The notes under the pieces were generated by a model. It was not told the DNA's origin. It was given only the letters and a program-made list of their open reading frames with translations, and made no database searches. Below are positions 1-9,838 of a stretch of DNA of 64,000 nt, one piece after another; the first letter of the stretch is position 1, and every line of letters starts with the position of its first letter. The position numbers and the translations under genes are program-made. The stretch covers positions 121,803-185,802 of the forward strand of contig BCJU01000006.1 in NCBI GenBank assembly GCA_001600355.1, written 5' to 3'. The stretch is from Meira nashicola. Lineage: Eukaryota; Basidiomycota; Exobasidiomycetes; Exobasidiales; Brachybasidiaceae.

Positions 1-459
1 ACTGCTGAAGTTGCTGTCGAAATCGGCATAAAGAAGGTCGATGAAGAAGAAATGCCTGCCCCGTTCCTCCGTGAGTTACCGGAGGAAAATGACACCATTC
101 CAGCTTTCCAAGTATTTCAACGCACACTCCCAACAACGCACGGTACTCGTCGAATTGGTGTGCGAGGGTGTAGGGTGCCGACAATTGCTATTCCACTTCG
201 TCTATTGAGGATGTGGTTTCCAGACTCGCTGCACCCAAAAGGCTTGCAGTTGTCTGTAAAAATTGACGGAAGGAACGCAAAAACAGCCGAAGAAGTTAGG
301 ATTTTTGTTCGTCTTGAAGATCATGGTGTCGGACAGAACATCGGCAAATGGTTTGACCTTCTACATTTTTCCAAAACACGCAAACCGTCCCTACAAGTCT
401 GGCAATATATCCAGAAGCAGCAATTGAAGGCCAGCTTAGGAAGAATTGCGGAAAATTGA
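1..459 (+). CDS. Partial unrecognised reading frame running in from the left edge
   Basis: The frame is open from the first base of the window to a TGA at 457-459, so this is either the 3' end of a gene starting outside the window or a chance open frame. The first internal Met is at base 52. About 152 residues are visible, with an acidic start (VDEEE) and then basic, moderately hydrophobic sequence. I recognise no domain, membrane segment or repeat. Codon use is less A/T-biased than in the genes downstream. It could be a decayed gene or mobile-element remnant. No function is proposed. Confidence 0.3.
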   Translation, partial: TAEVAVEIGIKKVDEEEMPAPFLRELPEENDTIPAFQVFQRTLPTTHGTRRIGVRGCRVPTIAIPLRLLRMWFPDSLHPKGLQLSVKIDGRNAKTAEEVRIFVRLEDHGVGQNIGKWFDLLHFSKTRKPSLQVWQYIQKQQLKASLGRIAEN

Positions 460-2116
460 GAGAATTTCGCTGCCAATTGCCCACATGGAAGTACCATACG
501 AGCACCTGATTGGTGCGTGCCGGCTCAGGCAACGATAATAAGCTACTACACAGTATGAAAAAGAACGTTCTGCGTTCGATTCATCTCAAAATAGTCTGGT
601 CGTCTATATCTGCGCTTCCGTTTCCGAATTTTATCGTAAGAAGTCACAGATGGCGGGCATGATGCCGCTTACCGGAAATGATCTTCTCTTTATTTCTCAA
701 GTGACAATTCATTTATTTGGGCGGAAATATAAATTCGTAGTTGGGCAAAATGTCTTTGCTAATCGAAAGGAATTTGCGTTAAATCAGGTGTTTCTGTTGA
801 ATAAAAATTGTACCATCAAAACCGTCAAGATGGTAAGATCTTTATCGACTCTGAAACGTCGATACTAAGAGACTGAGCACTTTACCTCAACAGATAGAAA
901 TTCAGGCGAGCGGCAGCGACAGCTGCTGAGGTCACTTTCACACCCCTCGAATGTATCTAGTGCTTGAGCATCACTCATTGTTGAGTACGCAAAGCCCATT
1001 CAATGTACCTTAAGCCACTTTCCATCCCAGAGACACCGTGTCTTTGACGACCCCGTCTTCATCATATACAACAATGGCATAGGGAACGAATTGCGTACGT
1101 AAGGTACGAGAATGACGAAGGAATAAGCCCTACGGAACCTCTCTTCACCTTCAGCTGCAAATTTCAATGTAGGTCAAGGCTATCTAGTTCTGCATGTGAA
1201 ATATGTCATATAATTGTTTATTCTGAAAAGCCTGACCTCTTGGACTACGGTTTTTACATGAGTGAAAGCTAAAACATCACAAATCAATCATCACCATTGA
1301 TCATGCTCTTTCCCTCAAGAGTAGACCTTTTCGTAAATTTGTCTTCATATGCTTTCCTCTATTTTGTTTCCTCTATCTGGTACCCATATCAAAATGGTAA
1401 CGTAATGATTATTCATACCACTATGGTACTTTACCAGTACTAGAAGGGAGCGAACCACAATTTTGACATTCATGTTCGTGTTGGTTGTGCTTAGCTGTAA
1501 CACAAGTGCGGTAATCCCTGGACTAAAATGCGAGCAGCGCCTGGATAAAATTGCGGGCTAAACGAAACATGTTTATCTCAAACATCGAAGCAAGTCCACG
1601 CTTGTCGTGCACAGATACACACATAGCTCGAAAGACAAAGGAAGCGCGGCTAAACTATGTGCGCGCGTGTAAAAGTGGGAGGGGCAAAATTAGGTCAAAA
1701 GTGCCGTTAGCCAAAGAGAAAAAATTATTTAAAAAGTTTAAGTTAATATTATTATTTCTACAATTATGCATGTTGATTGCTTCTGTGCATGTGCTGTCAA
1801 AATTTGAAACGTAGAAGACAATGCCTGTGCCTGGTCAAGAGGTAAAGATAAGAAAAAAATTGGGCTATCGGCAATTGTACATGCGTTATCTATCGAAACT
1901 ATTTTTCTGGCCAATTGCTTGCCCTGCAGAAGCTAAAGCTCGTTGCACATCGATGTAAGATGAGTTCAAAAAGCTCGGATTAGCCGACGTGAAGGAAATG
2001 AATGAGCTGATACTTCGTCACTTTGACGTTTTCTGACCATCACCCTTATGGTGATATGATCATTCCAATAAACAGGGTATATGCGTCTCTTTTGTCAAAT
2101 TTAGAATGACAAGACC
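460..2116. other. Long non-coding stretch upstream of the first transcription factor
   Basis: There is no convincing gene here. Two short open frames (650-868 and 1551-1814, under 90 residues) have biased, low-information compositions and no recognisable domain, so I leave them out. The last few hundred bases must hold the promoter of the Zn2Cys6 gene that starts at 2117. I see no clear TATA box, repeat or RNA structure. Confidence 0.4.
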
Positions 2117-4519
2117 ATGAAAGCTGCCAATTCGAATTTAAACGAAAATAGTGGGACAAAAAATGGCTCACAACAAGCCACGAACAAGCGTGCGCGATCA
2201 CAAAGGTTCATTCGTGCAAAAACGGGATGCTTTACATGTAGAGCAAGAAGAAAAAAGTGTGATGAAACAAGAGATGCAACAACAGGAGGATGTCAAAGAT
2301 GTCTGAGGTCTGGAATTGAATGTTTGGGCTTTCCTGGACTGCGTGGCGCACCGTTAGCCGCGCACTCGAAAAAGCAAAAAGCGGTAGAAGATGAAAAAGC
2401 TAGAAAATCGGCACGATCCCTCCAAGCTGATTCAGCCTCTAATCGACGTTCACAAAATGTTTCAACAAATCCGCCGCCTTCAACGAACGAATCTACTGCC
2501 AATTTTGTACTTCCTCTAAACGATCTCTTACAAATGGTAACACCGCCTTCTTCAATCAAACAAATCAATCATGACGACAACGCTCAAGCAATGAATGCCT
2601 GGTTGAATCCTTCCATCTTTCAATTTGCTCCGCAGCCGATTCCTACTGTCGAAGGAGAAGGAGGATTGGTCAGTATTAGCTCACCTTTTCCACAACTTTT
2701 ATTTGATGATTGGATTTCTTCCGATGTATTGAATTCATTGGCTAACAATGCAAACAACGTACCTACTACCACTGGTGTCACGCCTAGAATCATGTCACCC
2801 TTTCAAGGCCTTCGTGATGAAGATCATGCGCTGAATTCTCTTGCCAGCTTTTACGCAGCATTCTGTACCAGCTGGTGGTTACCAAAAAATGAATCAAAGA
2901 GTAAAAGAAGGAATTTACAACATGTAATTCATGCTGTTGAACGTAGGTTACGTAAATCAGAAATAGCATGTACAACTGTTGCTGCCGTTGCAGCATGTTA
3001 TGGTTTTGGAAATCATCAAGCTCTTTTTGATAATTCAACAATTGAATCTTTTCGTCAAAGTTGGGAAAGGATTTATGAAGTTATTTGTGATAATAAAACG
3101 AGTAGCTTATGTGCTTATTTGGATTGGTTAAGTACAAACAGTACAATGTTAATCACTTCTTCTGGTGGAGGAGCAGGAGAAGGAGATTGCGGTTCAACTC
3201 CTACAACTTCACCTTCTTCGGTAGGAGAAAGAAATGAAATTGATAAACAAAGTACATCATCATCAAAGCAGCAAAGACCATGGGAAGTTTTATTGGATAA
3301 TCGTACAATTCAATCTTTAGCAGGAAGGAGTACAAATTCACAATCAGCAAGTAACAACAATTTAGCAATCCCTCAAACTTCTCAAGGAGGACCAATTGAA
3401 GCACAAGCAGATCGTTTATTCTCTTTTGCATCAAACGTTTTAGCAAAAGTTGCATTTGCAGCAAGACAAGATCAATGTACTTCAAATGATATTTTGATTC
3501 CATTAGAATATTCTGCTTTAATTCATGTTGATGTTTATTTACAAGCATCAATGGATTTAGCTTTATTCGCTTTCACAAGTAGACCGGAAAAGATCTTTCA
3601 TCGTGAATTAGAAGCTGCTGGTTCTTTATTGGAAAGTTTATTAGGTCGTGGTCAAAGTGTTCGTTTAAGTGAAATTGATGGCGTTGAAGCTGTTGGTTTT
3701 CGTACTTTTGCATGGACAGATATTCTCAATTCAGTCTTATCAGCACGTTGTACTAGGTTGCATTATCTATTCGAGAATCCTGATGAGAGTGGAGATAATG
3801 GAGGTGAAGTGATCTCTGGTTCAAAAAGAAAGATGAATCCAAACGATGATGCAGAAGAAACAACAAAGTCAAGAAGGAGTAATCGTGGTATTTCTATCTC
3901 TTTTGGTTGTCCAGATGATATTTTAGTAATTTTCGCTCACATTGCAAATTTCCATTTCCAATTACGTCAAGCAAGAGAAACGAAAGCGATTCAAGGAAAC
4001 GGTCCAGAAGCATTACCTGCATGGGCACTTCATACTGCATGTGATTTAGGACGTAAGATTGAAGAAAGTGAAAAGAATGCAACAGAAATGCTTACCGCGA
4101 GTAACAGTGATCCTTCTCAATTTGAACAAGGTCAACGTATTTTAGCTGCAATGTGGAGACATGCTGCAGTTATATTTTTACATACAACTGCTTATCGACT
4201 TGGACCATTAGGAAAAGTAAATCAAGAAAGAATGAAATCAATAATTGATTTATGGACAACGAGTAATATTGAAATGAATTTGATCGATAACGGTAATCCG
4301 GCAATGCCAATCTTATTTGCAGCTTTTATCGCTCAACAAAAAAGTGAAAGAAGCGTTTGTAGGGAAGCACTTAAACAAATTGGTCGTCATGAACGTAGCA
4401 GACAAGGTTATCGTGAATTTGTGGAAAAATTATGGCGAAAGACAGATGAATTGGGTTTTGCAATTTTATGGCATGATGTATTAGATAGCGAATCTGCATC
4501 AGAGATTGCAATTATGTAA
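2117..4519 (+). CDS. Zn2Cys6 transcription factor, 800 aa
   Basis: Fungal nuclear transcription factor. The N-terminus has a binuclear zinc cluster with Cys at 38, 41, 48, 59, 62 and 69 (CX2CX6CX10CX2CX6C), followed by the basic linker typical of the family. A Ser/Asn/Gln-rich low-complexity stretch covers roughly residues 90-150 and 350-430. The C-terminal half looks like the fungal-specific transcription factor domain 2 (PF11951 type); a segment around residues 535-550 (FAWTDILNSVLSARCTRL) matches the style of that domain. It is intronless. The start is the first ATG before the zinc cluster. Its 3' end converges on the broken decarboxylase-like gene at 4570-5325. Target genes are unknown; the neighbours are candidates. 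Confidence 0.9.
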   Translation: MKAANSNLNENSGTKNGSQQATNKRARSQRFIRAKTGCFTCRARRKKCDETRDATTGGCQRCLRSGIECLGFPGLRGAPLAAHSKKQKAVEDEKARKSARSLQADSASNRRSQNVSTNPPPSTNESTANFVLPLNDLLQMVTPPSSIKQINHDDNAQAMNAWLNPSIFQFAPQPIPTVEGEGGLVSISSPFPQLLFDDWISSDVLNSLANNANNVPTTTGVTPRIMSPFQGLRDEDHALNSLASFYAAFCTSWWLPKNESKSKRRNLQHVIHAVERRLRKSEIACTTVAAVAACYGFGNHQALFDNSTIESFRQSWERIYEVICDNKTSSLCAYLDWLSTNSTMLITSSGGGAGEGDCGSTPTTSPSSVGERNEIDKQSTSSSKQQRPWEVLLDNRTIQSLAGRSTNSQSASNNNLAIPQTSQGGPIEAQADRLFSFASNVLAKVAFAARQDQCTSNDILIPLEYSALIHVDVYLQASMDLALFAFTSRPEKIFHRELEAAGSLLESLLGRGQSVRLSEIDGVEAVGFRTFAWTDILNSVLSARCTRLHYLFENPDESGDNGGEVISGSKRKMNPNDDAEETTKSRRSNRGISISFGCPDDILVIFAHIANFHFQLRQARETKAIQGNGPEALPAWALHTACDLGRKIEESEKNATEMLTASNSDPSQFEQGQRILAAMWRHAAVIFLHTTAYRLGPLGKVNQERMKSIIDLWTTSNIEMNLIDNGNPAMPILFAAFIAQQKSERSVCREALKQIGRHERSRQGYREFVEKLWRKTDELGFAILWHDVLDSESASEIAIM

Positions 4520-4538
4520 TTATATAACGATTTAAAAA

Positions 4539-4557
4539 TATATATATATATATATAT
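4539..4557. repeat. (AT)n microsatellite
   Basis: An uninterrupted AT dinucleotide run lies in the short gap between two convergent genes. It is probably 3' untranslated or terminator-associated sequence. Similar runs occur at 39550-39569 and 47162-47184. Confidence 0.9.
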
Positions 4558-4569
4558 GAATGACTTTAA

Positions 4570-5325
4570 TTAAAGTTGATTGCTATCTTCACTTATGTCA
4601 TCCAATTTTGGTATCTTGTTAAGTGAAATGCCGGCATCATTTGCGATCTTTAAACATACTTGACGTACAGATTCCAAAGCAGGTACAGATACACCTGCTC
4701 TTAAAGCGCCGCGCATGTGCCATAGAGTTTCCAATTTGAGATTTTGAAGGGAAAGAGCTGAAGTCATACAAAGTTCAGTTGATTGAAAGTTTAAAATTTC
4801 GTTAAATTCTAAGCCCCAACCATACCAAAAATTTATAAATATTCTTGAAACATCATTTACGTCATCTCCTAATCTTGCTAAAATCTCATCTAAGTTATGT
4901 TTATAAACTGCACGTAAACATTCATGAGCAGGTTGATTTAATTGATCGATTGACAATTCATTCTTCTTTGTTCTGATATTCGTTCCTGCATCATTTCGAT
5001 TTGGTTCTTGTTCTGCTTCTTTACGTAAATCTGTAATCCAATTTAAAATTCCTCCAAACATACGTGGAACTCCGTAAACAAGAGTTGTTTTTAATCAAGC
5101 TTCTTTGATTCTTCTTTGAATTTTAATTGCTTCTTGATCATATTTTGAATTGAAGCTTGGAGCGTGTAGTCTAATTGCTTCTTTATGAATTAATGGAATT
5201 GCTTCAATTGCAAAACCAGCAGAAGTGAATCCACAGGTCAAGATTGTATACCATTCATCGCTTGATAAGTCAGAATGAAAGATTTGACGTAAGTCTTGAA
5301 TATATTGTTCTGTGATGTGAGACAT
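4570..5325 (-). pseudogene. Carboxymuconolactone decarboxylase/AhpD-like gene interrupted by an in-frame TGA
   Basis: Read from the ATG at 5325, this is a 252-codon frame resembling the carboxymuconolactone decarboxylase (CMD) family. The CMD-like part near the C-terminus includes a His-containing stretch (LWHMRGALRAGVSVPALE). The frame is broken once: codon 77 (5095-5097) is TGA. Both sides stay in the same frame and read as continuous family sequence (RRIKEA, stop, LKTTLVYGVPR). No GT-AG intron can remove the stop, and the family usually has a Leu-like residue here, so one change from TTA would explain it. It is a nonsense pseudogene, a readthrough gene (the base after the stop is T) or a consensus error. 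TGA is a genuine terminator in several other genes here, so recoding is unlikely. Confidence 0.7.
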
Positions 5326-5899
5326 TCTTGATGATAGTGAGCAACAATGAATATTTGTTGAGGATAAAAAGGGGCAATTTAAAAAGTTTTAAGAAATACC
5401 TATACCAGTCCAGGCTTTTTATGTCAATCAAATGAAAGAGCCCCGCTTTTTTGCCTGTAACTTTGAAAAAAACCGGTATTATCATTCCTGCTTAAAGGGT
5501 GACTTCCGCTTTCCCAAAAGAATTAATTCTACCGCGGACATCAATTAACGAGGTGGAGTATACAATAAACCGGAACGACATGTTCCTCGACACTTTAGAT
5601 GGAACGTTATTACCGGACCAATCTTAAAGACCTTATCTACCGGTAAAATCATTGCCGGCAGTCAAAATCATCATTTTAATGATAATAATAATATGTTCAG
5701 CATACGAAAAAGTGCCCTCGTACAAGAGTTAATGAAAACGATTGCAGGTGACTTTTACAGTTTGGTTCGACGTAAAACTACCTTTCTTTTCAAGAAGGTT
5801 GTACTTCTTCTCTCAGGCTTTAATTGCGATTGAAGTATTTTTGCTACTTGATCGCCTAGATGTGAAAAAAAGAAGAAAAGATAAGATCAGCACTAAAGT
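5326..5899. promoter_or_regulatory. Promoter region of the decarboxylase-like gene, rich in CCGG/CGG sites
   Basis: This gap lies between the start of the decarboxylase-like gene and the 3' end of the hydrolase (both on the minus strand). It holds several ACCGG or TACCGG words near 5470, 5565, 5613 and 5640, a CCGCGG near 5532, and a short dyad GGAAC-5 bases-GTTCC near 5573. CGG triplets are the usual half-sites of Zn2Cys6 factors, so these are candidate binding sites for the factor at 2117 or another one in the window. Binding is inferred. Confidence 0.4.
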
Positions 5900-7375
5900 T
5901 TACCTCCTTATCTTATTTTTAAGCTTACCAAATTCGTTCGGCTTCTCTAAAGGGTACAAGTGTTCTGCATCTATTTCCTCATATGTCATTCTGTTTGAAT
6001 GCTTTGCAGCTAGTTGTTTATAAGCTTGTCCTGCTTCTCGTGTAAATTTAAAAAAGCTTTTACTGACTGCATTTGAGTTTAAGAGATACGTCCAACCTTG
6101 GAATTGATTTGATTTCATGCCTGGACTTTGATAAGCAATCATCCAACTTTGAGAATAATACAAAGCTTCAACCCATTTTGGCGTTTTCATAGTTAAGGTA
6201 AAATTTTGATCGGAGTCACTAGATTGGAGGTGTTTGAAGCTATAATCAACGTATAAATTCGTAACCACTGGATCAAAATTTTTATAGAGCGGCACTTTTG
6301 AAAGGTATTGAATGAGATCTTTTTTATCTTTAAATATATCTTTACGCACAAAAGTTGATAAAGCTAATGGTTCATTAGATGGAAAAGGAACGTCCATTAT
6401 TTGTTCTTGAAGGAATTGGGTGCCATCATAACCAATATATCCATCTACAAGCTGCGTTTCAGGCTTACCTCTTCTTGCTATATTATGTATAGCAGCATTA
6501 AGTGTGATTGCGCCTAAGCTATGACCGATTGCAATCGTTGTCCTTGTTTTTATGGTAAGATTGTTCGACTGTCTTTCAAGATGTGCGGGATAAGATTGCA
6601 TCCCTTTGTTTATTTTATGACGTTTTGGCAAATAAAATTGCACAAATTGTTGAAAATCACGAGCATAATCATGGACGCAAATTGCTGGTCCAAGGAAAGG
6701 TATATTCATTAAAGCAAAATCACCTGAGAAGAACATATCATAATTCCAAATCTCATCGATATAAAAATCCGATTGTGTTTTTTTGAAATTTTCAATAATA
6801 CTTTCATCGATAGGTCGCATAATTTCTTTACTGAATCCGGTTGCAGGAAGCATGACAATCGTAATTGGCTTTCCTTTTGGATTGATACGTTTTGAACTGA
6901 TCCTTTCAACGCAATTCCATAATTGTGGTTGACCTTGTTGGGATAAATGAATTGCTCTTTGTTTTGCTTCATTTTCATCTTTTGCTGGAATTAATTCTTT
7001 AAGATTTACACTTTTAATAATTTCTATTCCAACTTGCATGTTCTTCTTTCGATCTTCTTTCAATTTCTCGCCCGTAGAATATAGACTATTTGGGTCTAAT
7101 GGCGGTAAAAAGCTCTTTTGGCCTGTTAAACGTACGGATTGTGAATGACTTCTAGGATAAGCTGCCGGAAAAACATGTCTTGTCGTTAACCATTCTTCTT
7201 CGCCAATCTTAAATGCAAGTTCTGGTATGGCTAAATAATGATCTGGTAAAAGATTTAAAGGAGCATGTAATGCATTTTGAACGTCTTTCGGCGTTTCAAG
7301 TAGAGGAAGAATATGTGTTTCTACTGGAAAAGGTTCTTTCCAGCCAGCTTCTTTAAATGTTAGAGTTGGAGACAT
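5900..7375 (-). CDS. Alpha/beta hydrolase, 491 aa
   Basis: Serine hydrolase of the alpha/beta fold. The nucleophile elbow GHSLG is at residues 284-288 (Ser286), preceded by the hydrophobic strand TTIAI. A strand with ITIVMLPATGF near residues 171-181 may be the oxyanion-hole region, and a DAEHLYP segment near residue 475 offers the catalytic His. Residues 1-160 form a long N-terminal extension without obvious motifs. I see no signal peptide, so it is probably cytosolic; the C-terminus (KNKIRR) is not a peroxisomal tag. The substrate is unknown; esters or lactones are reasonable for this fold. It is intronless and lies in the same orientation as the decarboxylase-like gene, about 570 bases upstream of it. 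Confidence 0.8.
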   Translation of the reverse strand: MSPTLTFKEAGWKEPFPVETHILPLLETPKDVQNALHAPLNLLPDHYLAIPELAFKIGEEEWLTTRHVFPAAYPRSHSQSVRLTGQKSFLPPLDPNSLYSTGEKLKEDRKKNMQVGIEIIKSVNLKELIPAKDENEAKQRAIHLSQQGQPQLWNCVERISSKRINPKGKPITIVMLPATGFSKEIMRPIDESIIENFKKTQSDFYIDEIWNYDMFFSGDFALMNIPFLGPAICVHDYARDFQQFVQFYLPKRHKINKGMQSYPAHLERQSNNLTIKTRTTIAIGHSLGAITLNAAIHNIARRGKPETQLVDGYIGYDGTQFLQEQIMDVPFPSNEPLALSTFVRKDIFKDKKDLIQYLSKVPLYKNFDPVVTNLYVDYSFKHLQSSDSDQNFTLTMKTPKWVEALYYSQSWMIAYQSPGMKSNQFQGWTYLLNSNAVSKSFFKFTREAGQAYKQLAAKHSNRMTYEEIDAEHLYPLEKPNEFGKLKNKIRR

Positions 7376-7921
7376 TTTGTTTTTTGAAGGAGAATTTAGA
7401 GAAATAAAGGTTGTTGTAATATCTATCTATCTCTTTTTATAACTTTGTCAAACTTTCGGTTTATCCTCTGCCGGTCTTTTTTGACGCCCTTTCCCGGTGC
7501 CATTTTTACGGTGGCTATGAGACCGGACGGCGCCGTGCGGAGCAAATACGAATGTCATCTCAGCTTCTCAGATATAGAAGAAGTATCAATAATGATGCAT
7601 TTTCTTTTACCGCGATCGGATTAAGTAGATTATCATTTTTTTGTGCTATGTATATAAATCAATCATCCTAGCTATATTTCTTCTATAATAATTCTCAAGA
7701 ATCTATAGCCAATTTCGCTTTTTTTGGCAATCGAGTGGCCAAGAGCTCATTGGGCTTTTAATGATAATCTTGTTAAAAGCTTTAGGCTCCGGCGCCTGCA
7801 AGGTCAGTTCGTGTTCAATTCTACAAACGCGCTGGCGCCTAGGTTGCAACAATCTTTATCAGTTGTTTTGTTGCAATGTTCCACCATCTGGAGCTACATC
7901 AAACTTAAGTGCATTTAAAAG
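7376..7921. promoter_or_regulatory. Upstream region of the alpha/beta hydrolase
   Basis: This stretch has no gene. Its first 180 bases contain several CGG-type words (GCCGG near 7468, CCCGG near 7493, ACCGGACGG near 7522) that could be zinc-cluster factor sites for the hydrolase promoter. The rest is A/T-rich with no clear structure. Confidence 0.35.
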
Positions 7922-8331
7922 CAATCGGCGACGCTGATATAGCTGTTAAATTGGGATTCAAAGTATCCGAAAGAGACGAGTACAAGTGTGAAAGGTGTCA
8001 AACCAGAGGACAAAGCGGCAATTCCCCTCTATCATAAAGCTATCTTTGATATAACTAGCTTGTCGAGAAAGTAGAGAAGATGAAGGAAGAAACCGTCACT
8101 GAAGGGAAGAGTAGTCGAAGAGACGAAATTATTTATGGGAATAAGAGTTATAGATTGTATAGCTTAGATGGAAAACATCATAAAGATAGGGAAGAAATGA
8201 TGAACGATTTCATAAAGATGAATGCAAACGAATTTGATGCTAAATGGCACAAATATTGGACCAAAGAAATTCCCTTTAAGCCAAAGGAGCATCCAACAGA
8301 TAATAATCCGAAACAGCCATGGGTTCTTTAG
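7922..8331 (+). pseudogene. Decayed gene of unknown family, related to the relic at 23206-23462
   Basis: An open frame of 83 residues (ATG at 8080) is the intact end of what looks like a longer broken gene. Upstream, in other frames and separated by a TAG at 8071-8073, are coding-like segments (for example AIGDADIAVKLGFKV and VKPEDKAAIPLYHK). The second segment and part of the open frame (YGNKSYRLYSLDGKHH) have a diverged match at 23206-23462, where the same order is kept. Two diverged copies in different states of breakage suggest a duplicated gene decaying in place. The family is not recognised. The C-terminal part is charged and has two Trp residues (KWHKYWTKE). Confidence 0.45.
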
Positions 8332-8602
8332 CGAGCCAGGTACAACATCAGAGATTGCAATCATTTCACTTCAATCCTAAATGCAAAAAAATGAACCCCA
8401 AGCGTGAATGAATCCCAGCAGCAGCCCTTCAGTGACGCGTTTTAAACTGATAGGGGCGAAAGAGCAGGACAAGAATGAACCTTCCTAGTCATGGAAGAAA
8501 TAACAGTGGGGGTACTCGTAAGCCACATAAGCCATGTACCTACATACATCAATTTTCCGGGGTAAAATTTTACCTTTGCTCCACCATCTTTTCTTCTCTG
8601 CA

Positions 8603-9520
8603 ATGGCTAATTCTGAAAAAGTAAACTTTGCCTCATTAAACAAAGATGATTGGTCTTCACATGCACGTAAATATACAGGTTTAAGAACTGGTGATTCTTT
8701 ATCAAGACCGATGCTACAAGCTGCATTCCAAAATCATTTTTTCAAAATAATAGATGATCAAATACAAAAATCAAAATCTCCAATCAAAATTCTATGCCTC
8801 TGTGGTGGAACTGGACCGGAAGCTAAAATAATGTGTGAAAGGTATGATAAAAGTCAAATTGATATTTTAACTACCGATAGTGCAGAAGGAATGGTAGAAG
8901 TAGCACAAGAAGAAATCAATAAAGCGAATTATGATGATCGAGCAAAAGCAAAAGTAGTGGACGCAATGAATATTGATGCTGCAGATGAAAGTTATGATGT
9001 AGTAACATCGATATTAGGACCTATGCTTCTACCTGACGCACAAAAATGCTTTGAACAAGTTGCAAAGATTCTCAAGCCTAAAGGAGTCTTTTTCACATTG
9101 ACGCCAGGTGAAATGGAAATCCATGATGTTTTCTATCAATGCAAAGCAGACATTATCAAAGCTAGTGATCCAAAAGCTGAGACAAAACATGTCTTTTTAG
9201 AACAACTGGTCGCCAATTGGGGAACTCCTGAAGCATTAAAAGAAAAGTTGAATAAACCAAATCTGTTTAATGAGATCACTACTCGACTCAATCAAGCCAT
9301 CAATCCAGCTGCAGCTCAGGAAGATGTTGATGAAATCTTGGAAATTTTATACGCAAATCCTGGAATGTCAAAATTTTATACAGGCAATTTCACCGATCAA
9401 CAAATTTCACAATGGAAAGAATCTGTTCGACAAGAATTTTATCGTAGACAAAGTGCAGTTGAACATGGATCCTACTCTTTGAAGTTGGAATGTTGCAGTG
9501 GCTCTGCAGTGAAGGCCTGA
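8603..9520 (+). CDS. Class I SAM-dependent methyltransferase, about 305 aa
   Basis: Predicted S-adenosylmethionine-dependent methyltransferase of the small UbiE-like type. A glycine-rich SAM-binding motif I (IKILCLCGGTGPEA) follows an N-terminal helix, then an acidic strand end (DILTTDSAEGM), a motif like DAMNIDAADESYDVV and the usual LKPKGVFF strand. An in-frame ATG at 8534 would add 23 hydrophobic residues. The ATG at 8603 is preferred because the domain starts soon after it and family members begin here. The C-terminus ends in a Cys-rich tail (ECCSGSAVKA) that may not be conserved. It has no introns. The substrate is unknown; small organic acids or secondary metabolites are possible. Confidence 0.8.
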   Translation: MANSEKVNFASLNKDDWSSHARKYTGLRTGDSLSRPMLQAAFQNHFFKIIDDQIQKSKSPIKILCLCGGTGPEAKIMCERYDKSQIDILTTDSAEGMVEVAQEEINKANYDDRAKAKVVDAMNIDAADESYDVVTSILGPMLLPDAQKCFEQVAKILKPKGVFFTLTPGEMEIHDVFYQCKADIIKASDPKAETKHVFLEQLVANWGTPEALKEKLNKPNLFNEITTRLNQAINPAAAQEDVDEILEILYANPGMSKFYTGNFTDQQISQWKESVRQEFYRRQSAVEHGSYSLKLECCSGSAVKA

Positions 9521-9838
9521 CTGCATTCATGAGGATTCGTATGTATCCAGGTTCATTAAATTGAATTAATACAAGTGTTAATCAAATACGCATATATTAC
9601 TGCCTTAGTCCTTGAAATCGTATTAATATTATATTTTACCAATAAAAAAAAGCTAAACCTGCTCCATTTGCAATAAATCCTCTACCTTTTCTAGAATGTG
9701 TGTATTCTGTGAACAGCCACACGTGGAATGCCAAGCATGCAATCCAGCCAAAAGGAACGCTAATTAGTGCGGCGCTTCAGTGCAGAAATTGCAACACTTT
9801 AATTACCGACCGACCCTCACCTCTCGGAGCTATATAAA
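9521..9838. other. Intergenic region between the methyltransferase and membrane-protein genes
   Basis: About 318 bases with no gene. A TATATAAA-like box sits directly before the ATG at 9839, unusually close for a TATA box, so transcription may start elsewhere or translation may begin at a later Met. Nothing else is seen. Confidence 0.4.

Noticed and set aside
572..590. GTTCGATTC as a tRNA B-box
   Set aside because: No matching A-box or cloverleaf could be built around it.
650..868. 72-residue open frame near the left end
   Set aside because: No domain, no conserved composition and no supporting flanks; probably chance.
1551..1814. 87-residue open frame upstream of the first factor
   Set aside because: Basic, low-information sequence with no recognisable motif, in non-coding context.
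5095..5325. Reading TGA as a sense codon (alternative genetic code)
   Set aside because: TGA ends several normal genes here (for example at 9520, 15000, 18550, 24652 and 32220), so a code change does not fit.
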